DNA of 64,000 nt from Sphingomonas naphthae (GCF_028607085.1 NZ_CP117411.1:1240001-1304000); one strand, 5' to 3'. Counted from the stretch's first letter, positions 43,614-51,369 are shown. Notes: a model not told the origin generated them from the sequence alone. Numbers and translations: made by a program.

Positions 43614-44455
43614 TCCGCACCCTGATCGCCACGCTCGCCGCCTCGGCCGCGATGGCCGCCACCGCCGCCCCGGCGCCCGTGCCCGCCACGCGCGGCGTGG
43701 TCGAAAAGCTCTGGCGGCTCGATTGCGGCACCGTCCACGTCAACCAGCTCAACGCTTTCTCGGATACGCTGGCCTATCCGGGCAAGAGCCGCGACCTGAC
43801 GGCGAGCTGCTATCTCATCAAGGACGGCCCCGGCTACATGCTGTGGGACACCGGCCTGCCCGCCGGCACCAGGAACGCGCCCAACGATCCGACCAAGCCG
43901 ATGAGCCCGACGCTGACCAAAACTCTGGTCGAGCAGCTGGCCGAAATCGGCGTGAAGCCCGAGCAGATCGGCCTGATCGGCATCAGCCATTATCATTTCG
44001 ACCATACCGGTCAGGCGGCGGACTTCCCCAAGGCCAAGCTGATGATCGGCGCGGGCGATCTGGAGGCGGCGCGCAAGGATCCCGAAGGCCTCGGCAAGCC
44101 GCTCGCCCCGTGGCTGGCGGCGGGCGCCAAGGTCGAGGGCGTGACCGGTGACAAGGACATCTTCGGCGACGGCAGCGTGGTGATGCTGGCGTTCGACGGC
44201 CATACGCCCGGCCACCACGGCCTGCTTGTGCGCCTGCCCAAGACCGGCGCGGTGCTGCTGTCGGGCGATGTCGCCCACTTCCACGAGAATCTCGACAGCG
44301 ACGGCGTCCCGCCCTTCAACGTCAACCGTGCCGAAAGCATCGGCGCGATGGACCGCTTCCGCAAGCTGGCGACCAACCTGAAGGCCGTCGCCATCATCCA
44401 GCACGACCCGCGCGACATCGCCAAGCTGCCCGCTTTCCCGAAGGCGGCGGAGTAA
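43610..44455 (+). CDS. Secreted MBL-fold hydrolase, N-acyl-homoserine-lactonase-like
   Basis: A 281-aa metallo-beta-lactamase-fold enzyme with an N-terminal signal ('[18 protein letters not shown]'). The zinc motif is '[10 protein letters not shown]' (HxHxDH, about residues 126-131), with additional ligands in '[12 protein letters not shown]' and 'LLSGDVAHF' and a final His in 'IIQHDPRD'. The pattern '[19 protein letters not shown]' and the '[20 protein letters not shown]' region match the AHL-lactonase family (AiiA/AttM relatives), which can degrade quorum-sensing lactones. Activity is not provable here. Its ATG overlaps the leuC stop, so it is translated with leuC, an unusual location for such an enzyme. 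Confidence 0.9.
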   Translation: MIRTLIATLAASAAMAATAAPAPVPATRGVVEKLWRLDCGTVHVNQLNAFSDTLAYPGKSRDLTASCYLIKDGPGYMLWDTGLPAGTRNAPNDPTKPMSPTLTKTLVEQLAEIGVKPEQIGLIGISHYHFDHTGQAADFPKAKLMIGAGDLEAARKDPEGLGKPLAPWLAAGAKVEGVTGDKDIFGDGSVVMLAFDGHTPGHHGLLVRLPKTGAVLLSGDVAHFHENLDSDGVPPFNVNRAESIGAMDRFRKLATNLKAVAIIQHDPRDIAKLPAFPKAAE

Positions 44456-44460
44456 GCGCG

Positions 44461-44515
44461 TTGGACGGCCGCGTTGCTTTGCGTTATGACCTGAACTGGA
44501 TGAATTGAGGTCATA
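44461..44515 (+). promoter_or_regulatory. Promoter and operator of the toxin-antitoxin pair
   Basis: A sigma70-like -35 TTGGAC (44461-44466) and -10 TTATGA (44484-44489) are separated by 17 bases. A perfect inverted repeat TATGACCT (44485-44492) / AGGTCATA (44508-44515) overlaps the -10 box and the GAGG ribosome binding site just before the antitoxin ATG. This is the layout expected for autorepression by an antitoxin-toxin complex. Confidence 0.65.
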
Positions 44516-44517
44516 TC

Positions 44518-44790
44518 ATGGACGCTCGCACGACAGAATTCGCCGTCGCCGACGCCAAGGCCCGTTTTTCCGAGCTTCTGGCGCGTGCCGAGGCGGGTGA
44601 GGAAATCGTGATCCGCCGGCATGGCCGCATCGTGGCGAAGCTGGTGCCGGCGATGGCGGCCGCGGCGCCGACAATGCAGGAGCGCCGTGCCGCCCATGAA
44701 GAGTGGCTGCGGTGGCGGGCGAGCGAGGGGCCGCGTCTGGCGCCGGGCGAGAGCGTGACCGATCTGATCGCCGAAGGGCGGAAATATTGA
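44518..44790 (+). CDS. Type II antitoxin, Phd/YefM family
   Basis: A 90-aa DNA-binding antitoxin. The N-terminal 'EFAVADAKARFSELLARAEA' and 'GEEIVIRRHGRIVAKLVP' form the Phd/YefM fold that binds DNA and dimerises. The C-terminal half ('ERRAAHEEWLRWRASEG' and 'GESVTDLIAEGRKY') is the toxin-neutralising tail. A GAGG site lies before the ATG, embedded in the operator dyad. The stop codon overlaps the toxin start (TGATG), giving tight translational coupling with antitoxin first. The module lies between leuC with its lactonase-like partner and leuD. Confidence 0.93.
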   Translation: MDARTTEFAVADAKARFSELLARAEAGEEIVIRRHGRIVAKLVPAMAAAAPTMQERRAAHEEWLRWRASEGPRLAPGESVTDLIAEGRKY

Positions 44791-45206
44791 TGGCCTTCGT
44801 CGTCGATGCATCGATGGCGCTCGCCTGGCATTTCGCGGACGAGGCGCATGGCTTCGCCGATGGCGTGCTGGAGCGCACCCTGGCCGAGCCGATCGTCGTG
44901 CCGCGCCATTGGTGGCTGGAGGTCGCCAACGGCGCATTGATGGGCGAGCGGCGAGGGCGTTCGCTGCCCGCGCAGACCGCCCGGTTTGAGGCGCGGCTGG
45001 CGATGATCGATGTCGAAACCGATGAAGAGGGCGGGGGCGACATCTTTGCGCGCATCCTGCCGCTTGCCCGCGCCCATCGATTGACTGTCTACGATGCCGT
45101 CTATCTCGAACTGGCGGAGCGGCGCGGGCTTGCGCTCGCCACGCTCGATCGGGATCTGGGCGATGCGGCCCGCGCCATCGGCGTCGAAGTTCTGGAGCAG
45201 CAGTGA
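44790..45206 (+). CDS. Type II toxin, VapC-like PIN-domain ribonuclease
   Basis: A 138-aa PIN-domain endoribonuclease toxin. Four acidic positions are visible: Asp in '[12 protein letters not shown]' (about 6), Glu in '[11 protein letters not shown]' (about 46), Asp in '[15 protein letters not shown]' (about 99) and Asp in '[12 protein letters not shown]' (about 117). VapC toxins typically cleave tRNA or rRNA when the antitoxin is degraded. The first base of its ATG is the last base of the antitoxin stop codon. leuD begins one base after its stop, so read-through transcription from the toxin-antitoxin promoter would reach leuD. Confidence 0.93.
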   Translation: MAFVVDASMALAWHFADEAHGFADGVLERTLAEPIVVPRHWWLEVANGALMGERRGRSLPAQTARFEARLAMIDVETDEEGGGDIFARILPLARAHRLTVYDAVYLELAERRGLALATLDRDLGDAARAIGVEVLEQQ

Positions 45207-45207
45207 A

Positions 45208-45789
45208 ATGACCGAGCCGATCACCACCGTCGATGGCATCGCCTATCCGTTCGGGCGGAAGAATGTCGATACCGACGTCATCATCCCGGCGCATTACCTG
45301 AAGACGATCACCCGCGCGGGTCTCGGCCGGGGGGCGTTCGAGACGGTGCGGGCCGAGGCGGGCAATGTGTTCGACGATCCGGCCTATGCGGGCGCGCCGA
45401 TCCTGATCGCGGGCGACAATTTCGGCTGCGGCTCCAGCCGCGAACATGCCGCCTGGGCGCTCAACGACATGGGCGTGAAGGCGGTGATCGCGCCGAGTTT
45501 CTCCGACATCTTCTCCTCCAACGCCTTCAAGAACGGCATCGTCGCGGTGGTGCTGCCGCAGGCGGCGGTCGATCGGCTGATGGAGGTGGCGAAGGATCAT
45601 CCCATCACCGTCGATTTGGAGACGCGGACCGTCACCACGCCGTTCCAGGATCGCTTCACCTTCGAGATCGATCCCTTCCGCCGCGAATGCCTGATGAAGG
45701 GGCAGGACGAGATCGGGCTGACGCTGGCGATGGGTGATGCGATCGGCGGCTTCGAGAAGGGCATGGCCGAGGCGCGGCCCTGGCTGTGA
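45208..45789 (+). CDS. leuD: 3-isopropylmalate dehydratase small subunit
   Basis: A 193-aa partner of LeuC forming the swivel domain that completes the isopropylmalate isomerase active site. Family motifs are '[19 protein letters not shown]', '[19 protein letters not shown]' and '[17 protein letters not shown]', with '[10 protein letters not shown]' near the end. The start has GGAGCAG about seven bases upstream and lies two bases after the toxin stop. It is separated from leuC by three unrelated genes but remains co-directional and closely spaced, so the operon could still be transcribed as a unit. LeuB and LeuA are not in the window. Confidence 0.97.
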   Translation: MTEPITTVDGIAYPFGRKNVDTDVIIPAHYLKTITRAGLGRGAFETVRAEAGNVFDDPAYAGAPILIAGDNFGCGSSREHAAWALNDMGVKAVIAPSFSDIFSSNAFKNGIVAVVLPQAAVDRLMEVAKDHPITVDLETRTVTTPFQDRFTFEIDPFRRECLMKGQDEIGLTLAMGDAIGGFEKGMAEARPWL

Positions 45790-45871
45790 CGGCGGCCATC
45801 ACGCGGCCCGGTTGCGCCGCCGCGCGTGGCACCCTATCTCGCACCGTAACAGACAAGACCCGGGGGATATG

Positions 45872-46195
45872 ATGACGACCTTCGACGACCGCGAGCGCGC
45901 CTTCGAGGCCGGTTTCGCCCACGAGCAGGAAATGGCCTTCCGCGTCACCGCGCGCCGCAACCGCCTGGTCGGCACCTGGGCCGCCGGCCTGATGGGCCTC
46001 ACCTCGGAAGAGACCGACGCCTATGCCAAGGCGGTGGTGCAGGCCGATTTCGAGGAAGCCGGCGACGAGGACGTGATCCGCAAGCTGCTTGGCGATCTGG
46101 TGTCGGCGCAGGTCGACGTGGACGAGGCCAAGGTCCGTTCGGCCCTGTCCGACGCGACGATCGAGGCCCGCCGCCAGCTGATGGAATCGAAATAA
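45872..46195 (+). CDS. DUF1476 protein, F1-ATPase inhibitor (zeta subunit)-like
   Basis: A 107-aa soluble protein of the DUF1476 family. In alphaproteobacteria such as Paracoccus this family is the zeta subunit that inhibits F1-ATPase. Characteristic stretches are 'FDDRERAFEAGFAHEQEMAF', 'RRNRLVGTWAAGLMGL' and 'YAKAVVQADFEEAGDEDVI', followed by a helical C-terminus 'SDATIEARRQLMESK'. The N-terminal helix is the inhibitory segment in the studied homologue. GGGGGA lies four bases before the ATG at 45872; an ATG three bases earlier is also possible. It is followed four bases later by bolA and then grxD, a recurring alphaproteobacterial neighbourhood. Confidence 0.93.
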   Translation: MTTFDDRERAFEAGFAHEQEMAFRVTARRNRLVGTWAAGLMGLTSEETDAYAKAVVQADFEEAGDEDVIRKLLGDLVSAQVDVDEAKVRSALSDATIEARRQLMESK

Positions 46196-46199
46196 CATC

Positions 46200-46445
46200 A
46201 TGCCGATGGCCGCCGACGATATCGCCGAGATGATCCGGGGCGCGATCCCCGACGCGACGGTCGAGATCACCGATCTGGCCGGCGACGGCGATCATTATGC
46301 CGCCCGCGTCGTGGCGGAGAGCTTTCGCGGCCAGTCGCGCGTGATCCAGCAGCGCCGCGTCTACGATGCCCTCGGCGGGCGCATGGGCGGGGTGCTCCAC
46401 GCGCTCCAGCTCACCACCGCCGTCCCGCCCTCCACCGGAGCCTGA
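46200..46445 (+). CDS. BolA-family protein
   Basis: An 81-aa BolA-like protein. Partners of monothiol glutaredoxins, these proteins form [2Fe-2S]-bridged heterodimers involved in iron-sulfur handling. The conserved core 'DGDHYAARVVAESFRGQSRV' and 'QQRRVYDALGGRMGGVLHAL' includes the invariant His and the 'VYDALGGRM' signature. The C-terminal tail is short. Start is at 46200 or, two codons later, at 46206. It lies between the DUF1476 gene and grxD with gaps of only 4 bases on either side, so the three form an operon, and the physical BolA-glutaredoxin partnership matches the gene order. Confidence 0.94.
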   Translation: MPMAADDIAEMIRGAIPDATVEITDLAGDGDHYAARVVAESFRGQSRVIQQRRVYDALGGRMGGVLHALQLTTAVPPSTGA

Positions 46446-46449
46446 CACC

Positions 46450-46785
46450 ATGACCGACGACACCCAGGCGCGCATCGACCAGGCGGTGAAGGCCGCCGAC
46501 GTGCTGCTGTTCATGAAGGGCACGCCGCTCTTCCCGCAATGCGGCTTTTCGAGCCGCGCCATCGCGATCCTCGATCATCTCGGCGTCGAATATGCCTCGA
46601 TCGACGTGTTGCAGGATCAGGCGATCCGCCAGGGCATCAAGCAATATTCGGACTGGCCGACCATCCCCCAGCTGTATGTGAAGGGCGAATTCGTCGGCGG
46701 ATCGGATATCATGATGGAGATGTACGAGGAAGGCGAACTGGCCGAGCTGATGGCCGAAAAGGGCGTGAAGAAGGCCGAGGGCTGA
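46450..46785 (+). CDS. grxD: Monothiol glutaredoxin, Grx4 type
   Basis: A 111-aa CGFS-type monothiol glutaredoxin that binds and transfers [2Fe-2S] clusters with glutathione. The active-site motif is 'FPQCGFSSRAI' (Cys about 32). Other family positions are 'VLLFMKGTPLFP', 'YSDWPTIPQLYVKGEFVGGS' (cis-Pro and glutathione-binding loop) and 'DIMMEMYEEGEL'. The length is normal. It is the last gene of the DUF1476-bolA-grxD operon. A weak GC hairpin (CCGCCCGCGTGGCGG) follows the stop codon and may help end transcription. Confidence 0.97.
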   Translation: MTDDTQARIDQAVKAADVLLFMKGTPLFPQCGFSSRAIAILDHLGVEYASIDVLQDQAIRQGIKQYSDWPTIPQLYVKGEFVGGSDIMMEMYEEGELAELMAEKGVKKAEG

Positions 46786-46866
46786 TCCACCGCCCGCGTG
46801 GCGGCGTGATCGCGTAAATTCTCATTGCCGTCGCGTCATGTCGAACGGTGCCGCGATGGACACGAC

Positions 46867-48198
46867 ATGAGCTTTCTCCAACTCATCGGGCAACGGATCG
46901 CTGCCCTGCGCCAGCGCGGTGCGCGCGAGGTGCCGGGCGCGCGCGATGCGCTGACGATCGCGCGGCGACGGATAGCGACCGGGGCGGGGGCGGTGCTGCT
47001 CGCCCTGGTGGCGATCGGCTTCGCCAAGGCGGGCGATCTGGCGCAGCATCTCTTTCTGCAATTCGACGCGCGCTGGCCGTTGGCCGCGCTGCTGCTGACC
47101 CCCTTTGTCTTCGCCGCCGTCACCTGGGCGACGCGGCGTTTCGTGCCGGAGGCGCGGGGCTCCGGCATCCCGCAGGTGATGGCGGCGTCGCACGATCCGG
47201 CCGATGCGGCGCATGGCCCGCTCGTTTCGATCCGCACGGCCGTCGCGAAGTTCGTGATGACCCTCGCGATACTGTGCGCGGGGGGCGCGGCGGGGCGAGA
47301 GGGGCCTACGGTGCAGATCAGCGCGGCGATCATGGTGGCCGTCCACCGCCTGCTGCGCGTGCCGATCACCGCTGGCGTGCTGATCGCCGGTGGCGCGGCG
47401 GGCGTGGCGGCGGCGTTCAACACGCCGCTCGCCGGGGTTGCCTTCGCCATCGAGGAACTGGCCGCCGCCTATGAACAGCGGGTCGCCGTGCTGGTGATGG
47501 CGGCGGTGATGGTCTCGGGCCTCGTGAGCCTCGGCATCGCGGGCGACTATATCTATTTCGGGGCGATGCGCGCCACGCTCGATCTGGGATCGGTGGTGAT
47601 GCTGGCGCCGGTGGCGGGCGTGGTCGGCGGTCTGGCGGGCGGGCTGTTCTCCCGCGCGCTGCTGGCCTTCTCGGCCGGCCGGCTGGGATGGATCGCGGCG
47701 CTGAAGCGGCGGCCGATACTGCTCGCCGCCGGCTGCGGACTCGTGGTGGCGGTATTGGGCGTCGTGACCGCCGGGGCGACGTGGGGCACGGGCTACGGCA
47801 CCACGCGGCAGCTTGTCGAGGGGCAGGGCGGGGCCCTGTGGTTCGCCCCCGCCAAGCTCGCCGCGACCCTCGCCACCGCGCTCAGCGGCACGCCGGGCGG
47901 CATCTTCGCCCCGTCGCTGGCGGTGGGGGCGGGGATCGGTCATCTTGTCGCCGCCGTTTTTCCGAACCAGCCGTCCGGGGCGATCGTGCTGCTGGGGATG
48001 ATCGGCTATTTCGTCGGCGTGGTGCGCGCGCCGCTGACCGCCGTCATCATCGTGATCGAGACGACGGCGAGCCGGGGCCTGATCCTGCCGCTGTTCGCGA
48101 CGGCGCTCGTTGCCGACGGGGCAAGCGCGCTGGTCTGCCGCGAACGGCTCTATCACGGCCTGTCGCGCGCCTTCCTGCGGCCCGATCCGCGCGCCTGA
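46867..48198 (+). CDS. clcA: ClC-family chloride/proton antiporter
   Basis: A 443-aa polytopic inner-membrane protein of the ClC family. The anion-selectivity motifs 'ARGSGIPQVMAA' (about 97) and 'GGAAGREGPTVQ' (gating Glu, about 146) are intact. 'FAIEELAAAYEQR' contains the Glu that corresponds to the proton Glu of exchangers (about 196), which favours Cl-/H+ antiport over channel activity. 'LSGTPGGIFAPSLAVGAGIG' is the third signature. The N-terminal helix is short and hydrophilic. The frame opens 42 bases earlier, but the ATG at 46867 fits better. Likely roles are acid stress or anion homeostasis. It stands alone after grxD. Confidence 0.94.
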   Translation: MSFLQLIGQRIAALRQRGAREVPGARDALTIARRRIATGAGAVLLALVAIGFAKAGDLAQHLFLQFDARWPLAALLLTPFVFAAVTWATRRFVPEARGSGIPQVMAASHDPADAAHGPLVSIRTAVAKFVMTLAILCAGGAAGREGPTVQISAAIMVAVHRLLRVPITAGVLIAGGAAGVAAAFNTPLAGVAFAIEELAAAYEQRVAVLVMAAVMVSGLVSLGIAGDYIYFGAMRATLDLGSVVMLAPVAGVVGGLAGGLFSRALLAFSAGRLGWIAALKRRPILLAAGCGLVVAVLGVVTAGATWGTGYGTTRQLVEGQGGALWFAPAKLAATLATALSGTPGGIFAPSLAVGAGIGHLVAAVFPNQPSGAIVLLGMIGYFVGVVRAPLTAVIIVIETTASRGLILPLFATALVADGASALVCRERLYHGLSRAFLRPDPRA

Positions 48199-48229
48199 CC
48201 GGGCACCCCCGTCGACGAAGGGCGGGTTC

Positions 48230-48253
48230 CGATCGACGAACCATCGTCGATCG
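48230..48253. promoter_or_regulatory. Perfect 10-bp inverted repeat
   Basis: CGATCGACGA-ACCA-TCGTCGATCG lies between clcA and the blaI-like gene, immediately before the -35 element of the latter. It could be a clcA transcript-end hairpin (no T-run) or a further protein-binding site. Function is not established. Confidence 0.4.
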
Positions 48254-48256
48254 CCG

Positions 48257-48299
48257 TTGACGACTACATCCGTAATCGAATAAGACTACACCCGTAGTC
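48257..48299 (+). promoter_or_regulatory. Promoter with two BlaI/MecI-type operators
   Basis: There are two dyads 22 bases apart: GACTAC-ATCC-GTAATC (48262-48277) and the perfect GACTAC-ACCC-GTAGTC (48284-48299). They share the TAC/GTA core of known BlaI/MecI operators. A -35-like TTGACG (48257-48262) overlaps the first dyad, and a -10-like TAAGAC (48281-48286) overlaps the start of the second. The arrangement predicts autorepression. Confidence 0.75.
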
Positions 48300-48316
48300 A
48301 GTACGGAGTCGTTTTC

Positions 48317-48685
48317 GTGGCCGAACGCATCAGCGATGCCGAACATGTCGTGATGGAGGTGCTGTGGGCGGATGCCCCGCTCACCGCCGCCGAAGTGTTC
48401 CAGCGCATCGATCCCGCCCGTGACTGGTCCGACCGCACGGTCAAGACCATGCTCGGCCGGCTGCTCACCAAGGGCGTGCTGGCGCATGAGGAGGATGGCC
48501 GCCGCTACCTCTATCGCCCCACCGTCGAGCGCGAGGCCTATGTCGCCGGGGAATCGCGCCGGCTGGTCGATCGCCTGTTCGGCGGCCGCGCCGCGCCGCT
48601 GGTCGCGCATCTCGCCGAGCAGGATCAGCTGACCGAACAGGATATCGCCGATATCGAGGCGCTGCTGAAGGATCTGCGGCCATGA
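48317..48685 (+). CDS. BlaI/MecI/CopY-family winged-helix repressor
   Basis: A 122-aa transcriptional repressor. The winged helix is clear: 'ISDAEHVVMEVLWADAPLTA', the recognition helix 'DWSDRTVKTMLGRLLTKGVL' and the wing 'AHEEDGRRYLYRPTV'. The C-terminal dimerisation helices contain 'ESRRLVDRLFGGRAAPLVAH', the region where BlaI/MecI are cleaved when induced. The GTG start is eight bases after GGAG. Two dyad operators lie directly upstream. The gene overlaps the BlaR1-like gene by 4 bases (ATGA), forming the usual repressor-protease pair. No beta-lactamase gene is nearby, so the regulated target is elsewhere or is another function. Confidence 0.94.
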   Translation: MAERISDAEHVVMEVLWADAPLTAAEVFQRIDPARDWSDRTVKTMLGRLLTKGVLAHEEDGRRYLYRPTVEREAYVAGESRRLVDRLFGGRAAPLVAHLAEQDQLTEQDIADIEALLKDLRP

Positions 48686-50241
48686 TCGCCTGGACCATCC
48701 AGACCCTCGTCTCCACGACCCTGCTGATGCTGCTGGTGCTGGCGATCCGCCGGCCGGTGGCGTCGATGTTCGGGGCGCGCATCGCTTATGCACTGTGGGC
48801 CTTGCCGGCGCTCCGCATGATCCTGCCGGCCTTGCCGTTCCACCGCCAGCTGTTCGTGCCGGTGATGCTGGCCGCGCCGGATGAGGTGAAGATCGGCCTC
48901 GTGCCGCCCGAAAGCGTCACCCGCGCCTTCGCGCTGCCGCCGGCGATCACCGCCAGCGCGCCCGCCGCCGGGATCGACTGGCCGTTCCTGCTGCTGTGCG
49001 TGTGGGCGGGCGGCGCGCTGCTGTGGTTCGCGTGGCAGATGGGCCGCTATGGCCTGTTCATGCGCCGGGCGCTGCGCGGGGCGACGACGATCTCGCGCGA
49101 ATGCGGCATCGCCGTGATGCAGAGCGATCACGTCACCGGGCCGGTCGCCGCCGGCATCGTCAGCCGCCGCATCTTCCTGCCGCGCGATTTCGTCGCCCGT
49201 TACTCGCCGACCGAGCGACGCCAAGCGCTGCTGCACGAAGGCGCGCACCACGACCGGTTCGACATCGTCGCCAACCTCGCCGCGCTGGCGGTGCTGGCGG
49301 TGCATTGGTGGAACCCGATCGCCCACCGCGCCTATCGCGCCTTTCGTTCGGACCAGGAACTGGCTTGCGACGCGACGGTGCTCGAGCGGATGGGGCCTGA
49401 GGAGCGCTATGCCTATGGCAGCGCGCTCGTGAAATCGGGCGGGGGCCGCTTCACCGGCACCGCCTGCGCGCTGGACCGCGCGACCGAGATCAAGAGGAGA
49501 CTGAAGATGATCAAGCGTGGACGCATCGCCGCCCCGCGCCGCTATGCCGGCGCGCTCATCGCGGCCACCGCCATCACCGGCGGCCTGCTGCTCACCGCAT
49601 CGGGCGGCGCCGCCGCCGAGGTGGCGCGGGAGGCGGTGAAGCCCGTCGCCGCGATGCTGCCGGCCGCCGCCGCAGCCCCCTTCGCCGATCCCGCTCTGCC
49701 GATGCAGGTGGTGGAGCATTCGGTGCAGGAAGGGGCCGCCATCGCCGCCCGCGCCCGCGCCGCCGCCGATCGGGCGCGAGAGGCGGCCGATCACGCCGGC
49801 GTCGCCGCCGATCATGCCGCCCATGCGGCGCATCAGGCACACCTCGCCGCCGCCGCACCCCTGCCGCCGCTCGCCCCGCTGCCGCCGATCGCGCCGGGTG
49901 CCCCGCGCGCGCCGGTCCCGCCGGTGCCGCCGATCCCTCCGGTCGCCACCGCCGACGAGGAGGCGTTCGGCCGGATGATCTCGGCGCAGGTCACCGCCTC
50001 GCTCGCCACCGCCCGCGCCGAACTGGCCTCCGAATGCGCCCGTCGCGGCAAGCCGGTGCCGGATACGCAGGATTGGTCGAGGCTGGCGATGTGCGGCGTC
50101 GATCAGGCCGAAATCCGCCGCGAGGTCGCCAAGTCGCTGGCCGAAGCCCGCGACGAGGTCGCCCGCGACCGCGATATCCCGAGCCACATCCGCAAGAGCG
50201 TGCTGGCCTCGCTCGATCAGGAAATCGCGCGGAACAGGTAA
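48682..50241 (+). CDS. BlaR1-like M56 membrane metallopeptidase without a penicillin-binding sensor
   Basis: A 519-aa integral membrane zinc protease of the M56 family. Several TM helices in the first 110 residues are followed by the cytosolic catalytic loop with 'LLHEGAHHDRFDIV' (HExxH, about 185) and 'QELACDATVLERMG' (third ligand region), then another TM ('AGALIAATAITGGLLL'). Instead of the penicillin-binding sensor of true BlaR1, the C-terminal 200 residues are Ala/His/Pro-rich ('REAADHAGVAADHAAHAAHQ', then 'APLPPLAPLPPIAPGAP') followed by a charged helical segment. It probably cleaves the co-encoded repressor on an unknown envelope signal. Overlap with the repressor gene is ATGA. Confidence 0.9.
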   Translation: MIAWTIQTLVSTTLLMLLVLAIRRPVASMFGARIAYALWALPALRMILPALPFHRQLFVPVMLAAPDEVKIGLVPPESVTRAFALPPAITASAPAAGIDWPFLLLCVWAGGALLWFAWQMGRYGLFMRRALRGATTISRECGIAVMQSDHVTGPVAAGIVSRRIFLPRDFVARYSPTERRQALLHEGAHHDRFDIVANLAALAVLAVHWWNPIAHRAYRAFRSDQELACDATVLERMGPEERYAYGSALVKSGGGRFTGTACALDRATEIKRRLKMIKRGRIAAPRRYAGALIAATAITGGLLLTASGGAAAEVAREAVKPVAAMLPAAAAAPFADPALPMQVVEHSVQEGAAIAARARAAADRAREAADHAGVAADHAAHAAHQAHLAAAAPLPPLAPLPPIAPGAPRAPVPPVPPIPPVATADEEAFGRMISAQVTASLATARAELASECARRGKPVPDTQDWSRLAMCGVDQAEIRREVAKSLAEARDEVARDRDIPSHIRKSVLASLDQEIARNR

Positions 50242-50247
50242 TTCAAT

Positions 50248-50358
50248 CGTCATCCCGGACTTGTTCCGGGATCCACCCCCAAGGCCGGACGCCGCGCTGC
50301 CTTTCGATCGCTGCGCTTCGGGGGCCGGTGGACCCCGGCACAAGGCCGGGGTGACGGG
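50248..50358. repeat. Palindromic intergenic repeat (GTCATCCCGGACTTGTTCC type)
   Basis: Outer arms 'CGTCATCCCGGACTTGTTCC' and 'AAGGCCGGGGTGACGG' are inverted copies about 30 bases long, and each arm is itself a small hairpin (CCCGGACTTGTTCCGGG). It is the same class as 12472-12569. It starts seven bases after the BlaR1-like gene. Confidence 0.75.
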
Positions 50359-50511
50359 AATAGTATCACAGCCATTCCGGGGGTCGCTCCGGCGAGTCCC
50401 TTCCCCGGTGTGGGGCGGGGGGTGGAGGGGGAGCCGTTCTCCCCGTCCGCCCCCCGTTTCGCGTATCGGCAGCCCCTTCAAAAGCCGGGCGCGCGGTGCC
50501 ACATGGTCGGC

Positions 50512-51369
50512 ATGACCGAAACGATCGCCAGCCCCGTTACGCAGCTTCACCCGCTCGTCCGCCGCGTGCTGGCGCCCAATCCGTCGGCCTTCACTTACAC
50601 CGGCACCGAAACCTATATCGTCGGGCGGGGCGAGGTGGCGGTGATCGATCCGGGGCCGGACCTGCCCGAGCATCTTGCGGCGATCCTGCAAGCCACCGCC
50701 GGCGAGCGCGTCGTGGCGATCGTCTGCACCCACACCCACCGCGATCACAGCCCCGCCAGCCGCCCCTTGCAGGCCGCGACCGGCGCGCCGATCGTCGGCT
50801 GCGCGCCGCTGACCCTGGATGACGACGGCCCGCGCGCCGACGCCGCCTTCGACGCCGACTACCGCCCCGATCGCACGCTGATGGACGGCGAGACGCTGAC
50901 CGGCCCCGGCTGGACGCTGGAGGCGGTGGCGACGCCGGGCCATACCTCCAATCACCTCTGCTACGCGCTGCCGGAGGCAGGGGCCTTGTTCACCGGCGAT
51001 CATGTGATGGGCTGGTCCACCACCGTCGTCTCGCCGCCCGACGGCAACATGACGCACTTCATGGAAAGCCTCGACCGGCTGATGGCGCGCGAGGATCGGA
51101 TTTACTATCCGGCGCACGGCGACCCGGTCGAGAACCCGCAACGCTTCGTGCGCGGCCTCGCCGGCCATCGCCGCCAGCGCGAGGGGCAGATATTGCGCCA
51201 GCTGGGCGACGGGCCGAAGGCGATACCCGACATGGTGGCGGCGATGTACAAGGGCATCGATCCGCGCCTGCACGGGGCGGCGGGGCGGTCGGTCCACGCC
51301 CATCTGATCGATCTGGCCGATCGCGGCATGGTGATCGAACAGGGCGACGGCTGGGCGCTGGCGGCATGA
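50512..51369 (+). CDS. MBL-fold hydrolase (LACTB2-like)
   Basis: A 285-aa cytoplasmic metallo-beta-lactamase-fold hydrolase with no signal peptide. The zinc motif 'VCTHTHRDHSPASRP' (HxHxDH, about 74-79) is complete, with further ligands in 'ATPGHTSNHLC', 'LFTGDHVMGWSTTVV' and 'YYPAHGDPVENP'. A C-terminal winged-helix-like domain ('GPKAIPDMVAAMYKGIDP' to 'LIDLADRGMVIE') is the layout of the LACTB2/ribonuclease-like group, so nuclease or thioester activity is as likely as any beta-lactam activity. ATGs at 50503 and 50512 are both possible and neither has a clear ribosome binding site. It overlaps the next gene by 4 bases (ATGA). Confidence 0.9.
   Translation: MTETIASPVTQLHPLVRRVLAPNPSAFTYTGTETYIVGRGEVAVIDPGPDLPEHLAAILQATAGERVVAIVCTHTHRDHSPASRPLQAATGAPIVGCAPLTLDDDGPRADAAFDADYRPDRTLMDGETLTGPGWTLEAVATPGHTSNHLCYALPEAGALFTGDHVMGWSTTVVSPPDGNMTHFMESLDRLMAREDRIYYPAHGDPVENPQRFVRGLAGHRRQREGQILRQLGDGPKAIPDMVAAMYKGIDPRLHGAAGRSVHAHLIDLADRGMVIEQGDGWALAA

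Noticed and set aside
42174-45789. leuC-leuD region as a broken leucine operon
   Set aside because: Both leuC and leuD are full length with all catalytic residues, so the insertion did not disrupt either gene.
50512-51369. Metallo-beta-lactamase-fold gene near BlaI/BlaR1-like genes as an antibiotic resistance locus
   Set aside because: It lacks a signal peptide and has the LACTB2-type C-terminal helical domain, so a resistance beta-lactamase is unlikely.
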